The notes beneath the pieces were generated by a model. It saw nothing but the letters and a program-made list of their open reading frames with translations, searched no databases and had not been told where the DNA came from. Shown piece after piece: positions 1 to 7,130 of a DNA stretch of 64,000 bases. Numbering within the stretch: the stretch's first letter is position 1; each line of letters starts with the position of its first letter. The DNA comes from Sabulibacter ruber (lineage in GTDB: Bacteria > Bacteroidota > Bacteroidia > Cytophagales > Hymenobacteraceae). Position numbers and translations under genes: made by a program. The stretch lies in contig NZ_JAFFID010000001.1 in the NCBI RefSeq assembly GCF_017355955.1, forward strand, positions 2,294,001 through 2,358,000, given 5' to 3'.

Positions 1-1
1 A

Positions 2-271
2 GACGATGTGCTGTACACCGGCCGCTCCGTGCGGGCCGCCCTGGATGCCATGATTTCTTACGGCCGTCCGGCCCAGGTAGAGCTGCTGGTGCTCATTGAC
101 CGTCAGTACACCCGCGATTTACCCATTGAAGCCACCTACACCGGCCAGCGCGTAGACTCTCTGCATTCCCAGCGGGTAGAAGTCCGTTGGCAGGGCAATG
201 ACTCTCCGGAAGACGTCATCTGGCTCCATACTCTTACTCCAGACCAAGATCAACCACATGCAACAGCTTAG
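2..271 (+). CDS. pyrR: PyrR, pyrimidine operon regulator / uracil phosphoribosyltransferase (3' part)
   Basis: This is the C-terminal part of a gene that begins before the window; the frame is open from base 2. The first residues read DDVLYTGR, the PRPP-binding loop of type I phosphoribosyltransferases as found in PyrR, and LIDRQYTRDLPI follows, as is typical of this family. PyrR proteins bind UMP and regulate pyrimidine synthesis; many also have weak uracil phosphoribosyltransferase activity. The stop codon overlaps the start of pyrB by 14 nt, so the two genes are almost certainly co-transcribed and translationally coupled. The RNA target, if there is one, would lie upstream of the window. 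Confidence 0.93.
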   Translation, partial: DDVLYTGRSVRAALDAMISYGRPAQVELLVLIDRQYTRDLPIEATYTGQRVDSLHSQRVEVRWQGNDSPEDVIWLHTLTPDQDQPHATA

Positions 272-1181
272 CGTCCGGCACCTGCTGGGTATCAAAGAGA
301 TTACCCCGCAGGACATCCAGCTTATCTTTGAAACCGCTGACCAGTTCAAGGAAGTGCTGAACCGGCCTATCAAGAAAGTACCCTCGCTGCGCGATGTCAC
401 CATTGCCAACGTGTTCTTTGAGAACTCCACCCGCACCCGGCTCTCGTTTGAGCTGGCAGAGAAGCGGCTTTCGGCGGATGTGATCAACTTCTCGGCCTCG
501 GGCAGCTCCGTGAAGAAGGGCGAAACCCTGCTGGACACCGTCAACAACATCCTGGCCATGAAGGTAGATATGATTGTGATGCGCCACAGCAGCCCCGGCG
601 CGCCGCACTTCCTGTCGCGTAAGATCAACGCCAACATAGTGAACGCCGGCGACGGCACCCATGAGCACCCCACCCAGGCCCTGCTGGATTCTTTCTCCAT
701 TAGGGAGAAACTGGGCGAGGTGGCCGGCAAGAAAATCGCCATCATTGGTGACATCACGCACTCCCGCGTGGCGCTTTCCAACATTTTCGCGCTGCAGATG
801 CAAGGTGCCGAGGTGGCTGTTTGCGGACCGCCTACCCTGCTGCCCAAACACATTGGTGACTTAGGCGTGAAGATTTTCTGGAACGTGCGCGAAGCCCTGC
901 AATGGTGCGATGTGGCCAACGTGCTGCGCATCCAGCTGGAGCGCCAGACCGGCAAGCTGTTCCCATCTTTGCGCGAGTACGCCCTCTACTTCGGGATCAA
1001 CAAAAAGATGCTGGATGAGCTGGATAAGGAGATCGTCTTGATGCACCCAGGCCCCATTAACCGCGGGGTGGAACTTACCTCAGACGCCGCCGACTCGCAC
1101 CACTCCATCATCCTGGACCAGGTGGAGAATGGCGTGGCCATCAGGATGGCGGTCTTGTACCTGTTAGCCAGCAAAGGATAA
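258..1181 (+). CDS. pyrB: Aspartate carbamoyltransferase catalytic subunit
   Basis: PyrB condenses carbamoyl phosphate with L-aspartate to carbamoyl aspartate, the committed step of cytosolic pyrimidine synthesis. The ATG at 258 gives 307 residues, the usual family length, and overlaps pyrR by 14 nt; the longer reading frame from 198 would add a tail encoded inside pyrR. The carbamoyl-phosphate loop STRTR lies at residues 57-61, followed by HPTQALLD in mid-protein and MHPGPINRG near the C-terminus. These motifs separate it from ornithine carbamoyltransferase. No pyrI regulatory-subunit gene follows. A 36-nt palindrome lies 14 nt after the stop. Confidence 0.97.
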   Translation: MQQLSVRHLLGIKEITPQDIQLIFETADQFKEVLNRPIKKVPSLRDVTIANVFFENSTRTRLSFELAEKRLSADVINFSASGSSVKKGETLLDTVNNILAMKVDMIVMRHSSPGAPHFLSRKINANIVNAGDGTHEHPTQALLDSFSIREKLGEVAGKKIAIIGDITHSRVALSNIFALQMQGAEVAVCGPPTLLPKHIGDLGVKIFWNVREALQWCDVANVLRIQLERQTGKLFPSLREYALYFGINKKMLDELDKEIVLMHPGPINRGVELTSDAADSHHSIILDQVENGVAIRMAVLYLLASKG

Positions 1182-1195
1182 GTCCCACAGAAGTC

Positions 1196-1231
1196 CTTTT
1201 CAGCCTGATTTCCAGAAAACAGGCCTGAAAC
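1196..1231. repeat. 36-nt dispersed palindrome, copy 1
   Basis: Imperfect dyad beginning 14 nt after the pyrB stop. The right half reads AACAGGCCTGAAAC, close to the family half-site; the left half pairs only partly with it. Confidence 0.75.
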
Positions 1232-1299
1232 CCACAGAGATGTGCCACCATTCACCAGATGATGTGGCACTTTGTTGAAGAAAGAGCATTACACCACCT

Positions 1300-1710
1300 A
1301 TGACCAAAGAGCTTGTAAACCCTTTTGGCCGAGTTTACCTTACCATTGAAGAGGACACCCGCAACCGGTTTATTTACGTGAACTGGATGGGCTATCTCAC
1401 GGAGGAAAATGTAAAGTCTGGTGCCAAGGCTTACACCCAGGCGCTGGCCAATGCCGGTTTCAACTGCGTCCTGAACGATACCCGCCTCATCATTGGCTCC
1501 TGGAACCACTCCATGGATTGGGTGCTGAACGAATGGGCTCCCGCCGCCGCCAAGGCAGGCTTGAAGCGCTTTGCCATGCTGGCCAACCCCGAGAGTTTTG
1601 GGGGATCTTCTGCCGCTCTTTTCCTGCAGGAGCTCAAAGATTTTGAAGCCAGAGCCTTTGACAACCCGGATGCTGCCAAGAAATGGCTCGCAGAATATTA
1701 CACTCTGTAA
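1300..1710 (+). CDS. Small cytosolic protein, STAS/SEC14 (SpoIIAA-like) type
   Basis: A 136-residue protein with no signal peptide or membrane segment. The alternation of short strands (RVYLTIEED, RFIYVNWMG) and amphipathic helices, with the conserved-looking stretch CVLNDTRLIIGSW, resembles the SpoIIAA-like/STAS-SEC14 proteins common in Hymenobacteraceae. These are predicted alpha/beta proteins of unknown role. The assignment rests on general resemblance, not on a diagnostic catalytic motif. It stands alone: a palindrome separates it from pyrB, and a strong terminator follows 30 nt after its stop. Confidence 0.75.
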   Translation: MTKELVNPFGRVYLTIEEDTRNRFIYVNWMGYLTEENVKSGAKAYTQALANAGFNCVLNDTRLIIGSWNHSMDWVLNEWAPAAAKAGLKRFAMLANPESFGGSSAALFLQELKDFEARAFDNPDAAKKWLAEYYTL

Positions 1711-1739
1711 CCAGGATTTCTTTATCAAAAATAAAACAG

Positions 1740-1778
1740 AAGAGCCCGCTGGTGATACCAGCGGGCTCTTCTGTTTTA
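1740..1778 (+). terminator. Intrinsic terminator after the SEC14-like gene
   Basis: Stem AGAAGAGCCCGCTGG / CCAGCGGGCTCTTCT with a 6-nt loop, followed by GTTTTAGG. The T-tract is the left end of a 36-nt palindrome. It can also act on the convergent TolC-type gene. Confidence 0.9.
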
Positions 1779-1807
1779 GGGCTGTTTTCTGTAAAGTCTA
1801 TCCAAAC
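1773..1807. repeat. 36-nt dispersed palindrome, copy 2
   Basis: Left half GTTTTAGGGCTGTTTTC is near consensus and the right half is degraded (TCCAAAC end). It is fused to the 3' edge of the preceding terminator and lies 14 nt from the 3' end of the TolC-type gene. Confidence 0.8.
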
Positions 1808-1821
1808 TGTTAAAGAATTCT

Positions 1822-3342
1822 TTAGAAAGGCATTGGTAAAATGAGCGGCTGGTTTGTCTCAAAATCATAGAGGGTTTGCAGCCTGAGGTTGTAGTAGGCG
1901 TCCCAGAAATTGCGGAGGGAGCTTACGTAGCTTCGGCGGGCAGAGTCCCTTTCAGTAGCGGCCTGGTTGAGCTCCAATAAGCTTATCTTTCCGGTCAGGT
2001 AGCGGTCTTTCGCTCCTAAGTACCTACGCTCTGCCAGACCATTGGCCTGCTGGGCAATTTTCATCTGTTCGCGCAGCATCTTAAAGCGTTTCACCTGCAA
2101 ATACACATCCTGGTCAAAGCTGGCCCTTTGCTGCTCAAGGTTACCTTTCACGTATTTCAGATGCGCCCGCGCGGTTCCAACCCGTGACTTGGTTCTGCCC
2201 CAGTCCATGATGGGCACACTTAAGCCAATGCTTACCCTCTGCTGTTCCGAAGGATCACGATAGGTCTCGGAAAAGGCGGTGGACTGCTGCACTAAACCAT
2301 ACTGAAGAAACAAGTTGGCATTTAAACCTGTGTCTTTCTCTGCCCAATCTAAACCTCGTTCTGCCTCAATCTCTTCCCGTTTAATCCCTATCATACGGGA
2401 ACGGTTGTCATGGGCATACTTCAAGGCAGCGGTTTCATCCACATCAAACTGCGGAATGGCATCTGGAGTAGTCAACCGGATGGGACTATCATCGGTGATA
2501 CCAAGGTAAGATTTAAGGCGGATGGTACTGGTCTCAATGTCCAGCTTGGCCTGTTCCAGACTTTGCCTGGAGTTGAGCAGACTCAACTCTAACTGCAGAA
2601 GCTCATTCACACTTATTTTGGCATTGTAGAAGCGCGTCTGGGCTATTTTAAAAAGCGTGTCATTGTTGGCCACGTTTTTCTGGGCAATGTCATAGCTGAT
2701 CTGGCTATGCAGCTGAGAGAAATACAGGTCCGATGCCCTGATGGCAATTCGCTCCATCTCTTCCCAGAAATTGCGTTTGGCTTCCTCAAACCGAAGCGGC
2801 TCCGTTTTACGATCCCATTTTAGGCCATTGTGCCTGAAAAGCGGTTGACTTAAAGTGATCACCGCCGGAGTTGAGGCATAGGAATGGCCAACCATGGTAT
2901 CGGGCTGCAGAAAATCATCAATTCGTTTCAGGTTAGTATTGATGGAAATCACTCCTCCGGTTAACCCAATGTTCTGGCTCAGGGCCAGCTCAGCGTAAGA
3001 AGTAGAGATGTGCTGTTTCCTAAACTCTATGCTCCCGGTATTTTGCACAACCGGGTTAATACTTTTGGTATAGTCCGGGAGGGTAGCGTTCAGCGTTAAC
3101 TGCGGCAGGTAATTGCTTTTGTAGTTCTGGTATTGCCACGTACGGTTTTCCAACTGCGTGAGCGCCTGCTGATAACTGGGCGACTGCTCCCGGGCCATTT
3201 TGATGACCTCGGCTAAGCTTAACCGGCGGGTGTTGGGGTCTTCCGTCTCAACGGGAAGCGGGGCTTCGGTGTCCTGCCCGGCGGCAGGTGAGGTCAGCAG
3301 AAAAGCTCCTAACACCCATAAACAGGCCACTATGCGGCTCAT
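1822..3342 (-). CDS. TolC family outer-membrane efflux protein
   Basis: A 506-residue protein of the TolC/outer-membrane-factor family, which forms trimeric channels spanning outer membrane and periplasm for efflux pumps or type I secretion. The chosen start gives a clean signal peptide (MSRIVACLWVLGAFLLTSPAAG); the frame stays open for 25 codons upstream, so a longer N-terminus is possible. Two long alternating Q/E/R-rich helical repeats are visible (LSLAEVIKMAREQSPSY near the N-terminus, LLELNQAATERDSARRSY near the C-terminus), as expected for the duplicated OEP domain. No inner-membrane pump or adaptor gene is adjacent, so its partner is unknown. Confidence 0.9.
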   Translation of the reverse strand: MSRIVACLWVLGAFLLTSPAAGQDTEAPLPVETEDPNTRRLSLAEVIKMAREQSPSYQQALTQLENRTWQYQNYKSNYLPQLTLNATLPDYTKSINPVVQNTGSIEFRKQHISTSYAELALSQNIGLTGGVISINTNLKRIDDFLQPDTMVGHSYASTPAVITLSQPLFRHNGLKWDRKTEPLRFEEAKRNFWEEMERIAIRASDLYFSQLHSQISYDIAQKNVANNDTLFKIAQTRFYNAKISVNELLQLELSLLNSRQSLEQAKLDIETSTIRLKSYLGITDDSPIRLTTPDAIPQFDVDETAALKYAHDNRSRMIGIKREEIEAERGLDWAEKDTGLNANLFLQYGLVQQSTAFSETYRDPSEQQRVSIGLSVPIMDWGRTKSRVGTARAHLKYVKGNLEQQRASFDQDVYLQVKRFKMLREQMKIAQQANGLAERRYLGAKDRYLTGKISLLELNQAATERDSARRSYVSSLRNFWDAYYNLRLQTLYDFETNQPLILPMPF

Positions 3343-3418
3343 TCCTGCTACTCGTTTCACTGTACTCAATCTCACTTTTAAAACTGCTTTATAACTCTCT
3401 CTGATATCTGCACACACC

Positions 3419-3454
3419 GTTTCGGGGCTATTTCGTGAAAAACAGTCCTGAAAC
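3419..3454. repeat. 36-nt dispersed palindrome, copy 3
   Basis: Ends GTTTC...GAAAC, about 12 of 18 positions self-complementary. It lies between the 3' end of the aminopeptidase gene (21 nt away) and the start of the TolC-type gene. Confidence 0.85.
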
Positions 3455-3475
3455 GCATTGACTTCACTGTATTTC

Positions 3476-4765
3476 TTAACCGCGCATTTCGCGCTCTATG
3501 TCTTCCAGCTCCAGCGGAATGTTTTCCATGAGGTCAACCGGACCGTTGTGGGTGATGAGGATGTCGTTCTCCAGCCTGATGCCCAATCCTTCTTCCCTGA
3601 TGTAGATGCCGGGCTCGCAGGTGAACACCATGCCCTCTTCAAACGGACGGTATTTGTCGCCCACGTCGTGCACGTCAAGGCCCAGGAAGTGCGAGGTGCC
3701 GTGCGGGAAGTATTTCTTGTACAGCGGCTGAGCCGGGTTCTGGTTGTTGACTTCTTCCTCAGAGAGCAGGTCCAGCTTGATGAGCTCGTTCTCCATCACC
3801 TTGCCCACAAACTTGTGGTATTCGTCCAGCGTGTTGCCGGGCACCAGCATCTGCTTGGCGGTTTTCATCACGTTGAGCACGGCATTGTAGACATCGGCCT
3901 GGCGCTTGGTGAATTTCCCGTTCACGGGAATGGAGCGGGTTAAATCGGCGGCGTAGTTGGCGTACTCCGCCCCGAAATCCAGCAACAGCACATCGCCGTC
4001 CTGGCACTCCCGGAAGTTGTCTACGTAGTGCAAAATGCAGGCATTGGCCCCGGAAGCGATGATAGAACTATAGGCCGGGCCACGGGAGCGATTGCGCAGG
4101 AACTCATGGCTGATCTCGGCCTCAATCTCGTACTCCATCACGCCGGGTTTCACAAACTTGAGAACGCGGCGAAAGGCTTTCTCCGTGATGTTACAGGCGG
4201 TGCGCATGAGTTCAATCTCGCGCGGGTGCTTGATGGAGCGCAAATAATGCAGGTGCGGGGTGCTGCGGCAGTAGTTGTGCAGCGGGTATTTCTCCTTCAT
4301 CTTCTTGATGAAGCGGGCATCGCGGGTTTCCACCTCCACCACGGCGCGCAGGTGCTCGTTGGAGTTGAGGTACACGTTCTCGGTGTACGGCATGAGCGAG
4401 TTGAGCACGCTGTCAAACTCATGGGTCCAGAAAACGGTCTCTATGCCTGAAACTTCGCGGGCTTGTTCTTTCGTAAGCTTATAACCCTCCCAGGTAAGGA
4501 TATGGTCGTTGGTCTCGCGAACGAACAGCATCTCTCTGAGGCGTTCCTCCCGGGCATCGGGGAAAAGAATAAGGATACTTTCTTCCTGGTCTATACCGCT
4601 AAGCCATAGCAGATCGTTGTTCTGCCGGAAAGGCATGGTACCGTCTGCGTTGGTGGGCATGACGTCATTGGAGTGGAAGATGGCCAATGACTGGGGCTTG
4701 AGGTAAGAAATAAACTTCTGGCGGTTGTGAACATAAAGATCTTTCCCGATAGACTCGTATTTCAT
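3476..4765 (-). CDS. pepP: Xaa-Pro aminopeptidase (M24B, aminopeptidase P)
   Basis: A 429-residue cytosolic metallopeptidase that removes an N-terminal residue preceding proline. The non-catalytic N-terminal domain covers roughly residues 1-170. The pita-bread catalytic domain shows the dinuclear metal ligands in order: Asp in LLLDFGAEY (about 262), Asp in DLTRS (about 273), His in HGTSHFLG (about 355), Glu in CEPGIY (about 384) and Glu in RLENDI (about 398). The HDVGD stretch is also typical. Length and motifs fit PepP better than methionine aminopeptidase or prolidase. The gene is monocistronic, with a palindrome on each side. Confidence 0.95.
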   Translation of the reverse strand: MKYESIGKDLYVHNRQKFISYLKPQSLAIFHSNDVMPTNADGTMPFRQNNDLLWLSGIDQEESILILFPDAREERLREMLFVRETNDHILTWEGYKLTKEQAREVSGIETVFWTHEFDSVLNSLMPYTENVYLNSNEHLRAVVEVETRDARFIKKMKEKYPLHNYCRSTPHLHYLRSIKHPREIELMRTACNITEKAFRRVLKFVKPGVMEYEIEAEISHEFLRNRSRGPAYSSIIASGANACILHYVDNFRECQDGDVLLLDFGAEYANYAADLTRSIPVNGKFTKRQADVYNAVLNVMKTAKQMLVPGNTLDEYHKFVGKVMENELIKLDLLSEEEVNNQNPAQPLYKKYFPHGTSHFLGLDVHDVGDKYRPFEEGMVFTCEPGIYIREEGLGIRLENDILITHNGPVDLMENIPLELEDIEREMRG

Positions 4766-4808
4766 GGCGGTACAGGTTGTAGTAACCTTGCTGGCTACTG
4801 GCTTTGGT

Positions 4809-4844
4809 GTTTCTGGCCTGTTTCTCTTAAAACAGCCCGAAAAT
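4809..4844. repeat. 36-nt dispersed palindrome, copy 4
   Basis: GTTTCTGGCCTGTTTC left half and AACAGCCCGAAAAT right half. It sits 43 nt upstream of the pepP start codon, in the divergent intergenic region. Confidence 0.85.
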
Positions 4845-4914
4845 GATGGGTTTGGAAGCTTAAATGTATGACATTAAACGGTAATATGCAGGCATATAGC
4901 CTTCATTTAATGAA

Positions 4915-6483
4915 TTGAACGTGGGGGTTTGTACTAAAGTATTTTTTTTCTGTGTCTTTGCTATAGTTTGCCTTTTTTCCCCGCTGGCAAGGGCACAGCA
5001 ACGCTATTGGGTGCTCTTCAAAGACAAACCCGCCACGGCCTCCCACCCCCTGGTAAGCGAGGCTACCCTGCAGCAACGCCAGCTCCAGAGACTTCCGCTG
5101 TCCCAGGTCTCAGACCAACCCGTTCACCAGGCCTATCTGGATAGTCTTACAAGCCGGGGGCTTCCCGTTACCTCGGTTTCCAAATGGCTCAATGCGGCCG
5201 CAGTCACCGCAAACCCTGCCCAGGCGCATTCCCTCTGGCAGGCTTCCTTTGTGCAGGAACTACGCCCCATTACCGGCTTTCTGGTACCTACCGGTGGTAC
5301 TACTCCCTACAAGGTGCACTACATGAGCAAGGCCCTGAACCAACTCAAGCCCGAGCCTCTGTTTGCGGCGGGCCTTACCGGGCAAGGGGTGAAAGTGGGC
5401 GTGATTGATGCGGGATTCTTTGAGGCCCCTAAGAAGCCCGGCCTGATGCCCATCTTTGAGAGCGGACGCGTGAAAGCCTACCGTGATTTTGTGAACCCTG
5501 CCCAGAGCCAAACCTTCAACAAGCGCGAAAGCCTCATGGATGCCCACGGGACCGATGTGCTGCTTTGCCTGGGTGGCTCAGACCCAAACGAGAAAGTGCT
5601 GAGCGGCTTAGCCACCGAAGCCGAGTTCTACCTGGCCCGCACCGACCACGGCGCCCGCGAAGAACGCATTGAGGAAGAGTACTTCGTGCGGGCGCTGGAG
5701 TGGATGGACAGCCTGGGCGTACGCCTGATCAATTCGTCTTTGGGCTACGGCACGGGCTTTGACAACCCCGCTGAGAACTACACCCCAGAGCAGATGGACG
5801 GCAGCAGTTTTATTGCCAAAGCGGTGCAGATGGCCGTGGAACAGAAAGGCATGATGTTTATTATTGCTGCCGGGAACGATGGCGGTACCAGGAAGTGGCA
5901 AATCATCAATACCCCCGCCGATGCGCCCGGCGTGCTTACCGTAGGAGCCACCGATTACGCCACCTGGACCAAACAGGGCTACAGCAGCATCGGCCCAAAG
6001 TTCCTGCCCTACCTTAAACCCGATGTGGCGTGTTTTGCGGCCTCGGGTACCTCGTTCTCGGCACCCATCATTACCGGACTGGCGGCTTGCCTCCTGGAAG
6101 AAAACCCGTCGCTCACGCCTCAACAACTCACCGAGATTATCAGGAAGAGCGGCCACTTGTATCCCTTCGGGAATAATTACGTGGGCTACGGCGTACCCGA
6201 CGCCGGCAAAGCGCTGGAGCTAGTGCAGGAGGCCACGGCGAAACTTCCCATCAGGGTTCCGTTCCTGATTCACGGCAACCGGTTTGCTTTCCGGTCCAGG
6301 TCGGTGCCGGCTATTGGCGAGAACGGCGGAATTGTGCTCTTCCGGAAAGCGTCTGAAACCATGGTCATGAGTCAGCAGAAACTTTCCAGTCGCACCAAAA
6401 AGATTGTAGTCAAGCGCCTGCCCGGCGAAACGCACACCACGTTGCAGGTTGGCCCTAAGGTATTTGAATTGATTTGGCAGTAA
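4915..6483 (+). CDS. Secreted S8 family serine peptidase (subtilase)
   Basis: A 522-residue subtilisin-like protease with a signal peptide (about residues 6-27, ending ARAQ) and a probable propeptide to about residue 130. The catalytic triad is visible in the usual order: Asp in GVIDAGFF (about 165), His in DAHGTD (about 210) and Ser in ASGTSFSAPI (about 379). The oxyanion Asn lies in AAGNDGG. No T9SS sorting tail is present; the protein ends FELIWQ after about 75 residues beyond the catalytic domain, so it is probably periplasmic. No ATG precedes the signal peptide; TTG at 4915 or GTG at 4921 must start the gene. Confidence 0.93.
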   Translation: MNVGVCTKVFFFCVFAIVCLFSPLARAQQRYWVLFKDKPATASHPLVSEATLQQRQLQRLPLSQVSDQPVHQAYLDSLTSRGLPVTSVSKWLNAAAVTANPAQAHSLWQASFVQELRPITGFLVPTGGTTPYKVHYMSKALNQLKPEPLFAAGLTGQGVKVGVIDAGFFEAPKKPGLMPIFESGRVKAYRDFVNPAQSQTFNKRESLMDAHGTDVLLCLGGSDPNEKVLSGLATEAEFYLARTDHGAREERIEEEYFVRALEWMDSLGVRLINSSLGYGTGFDNPAENYTPEQMDGSSFIAKAVQMAVEQKGMMFIIAAGNDGGTRKWQIINTPADAPGVLTVGATDYATWTKQGYSSIGPKFLPYLKPDVACFAASGTSFSAPIITGLAACLLEENPSLTPQQLTEIIRKSGHLYPFGNNYVGYGVPDAGKALELVQEATAKLPIRVPFLIHGNRFAFRSRSVPAIGENGGIVLFRKASETMVMSQQKLSSRTKKIVVKRLPGETHTTLQVGPKVFELIWQ

Positions 6484-6491
6484 GGGTAAGC

Positions 6492-6908
6492 TTAGGAATC
6501 CTTCCCTGAAACTGGCTTGCGTCTTTCTGGTTTCACCTCTACTTCGCCCTTGAAAACTTTGCCGGCATTTACGTCTACCCGGTACTCGGCTTTGGGATCA
6601 TAGGAAATGCTGTAACCGGTCTCGGGATCGTACACCTTCCCTAATTGCAGGTAATAATGGAGCCTGGTTTGAGGGTCAATCGCGAAGCCCTGCCCTTCTT
6701 TCAAGGCATTGGGAATTCCCTCTGATTTTTCTGATTTGGGCTTGTAAACCGGCATTGCATACTCCTGCTTGGGATAATGCTGCGCTTCAAACGTCTTGAA
6801 CTTGGCCAGGAACTCGGTGAGGTCAGCGCCAGCGGTTTGGGCCTGTACTTCAAACCCCAGGACCAGTGCTAAAAGAAGAACCAGAGACTTAATCGTTTTC
6901 ATAGTCAT
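6492..6908 (-). CDS. Small secreted protein of unknown function
   Basis: A 138-residue protein with a clear signal peptide (MKTIKSLVLLLALVLGFEVQAQ). ATG codons at residues 1 and 3 are both possible starts. The mature part is charged and rich in Lys, Glu and Tyr, and ends in a repeat-like run of short strands (YSISYDPKAEYRVDVNAGKVFKGEVEV). I do not recognise a family. It converges on the subtilase gene with only 8 nt between the stops, so transcription from the two sides collides here. Confidence 0.7.
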   Translation of the reverse strand: MTMKTIKSLVLLLALVLGFEVQAQTAGADLTEFLAKFKTFEAQHYPKQEYAMPVYKPKSEKSEGIPNALKEGQGFAIDPQTRLHYYLQLGKVYDPETGYSISYDPKAEYRVDVNAGKVFKGEVEVKPERRKPVSGKDS

Positions 6909-7052
6909 CTATCTTTTAGAATCTAACAATGCTTTAATAACTACTGCCAATTTGCATAAACAGCACGTTATATGCTAGTTAACGCACATATGATTTACGA
7001 GATTACATCTGTCAGGTGGCTAACCTCTTGGTTTGCAAGGCAGCTTAGATCC

Positions 7053-7088
7053 ATTTTAAACCACTTTTCACCAAAAGAGCCCAGAAAC
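7053..7088. repeat. 36-nt dispersed palindrome, copy 5 (diverged)
   Basis: ATTTTAAACC...CAGAAAC, the same 36-nt length as the family but diverged in the middle. It overlaps the terminator hairpin of the M56 gene. Confidence 0.55.
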
Positions 7089-7107
7089 AGGTCTGGGCTC
7101 TTTTGGT
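7070..7107 (-). terminator. Intrinsic terminator of the blaI-M56 operon
   Basis: Near-perfect stem ACCAAAAGAGCCCAGA / TCTGGGCTCTTTTGGT, 24 nt beyond the stop codon at 7131 on the minus strand. Confidence 0.85.
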
Positions 7108-7130
7108 AACAGGCAGCAATACGGCTCTGA

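Noticed and set aside
119..955. Long antisense reading frames over pyrB (278 and 205 codons)
   Set aside because: They are shadows of pyrB, whose codon bias leaves other frames open; their translations lack any recognisable family feature.
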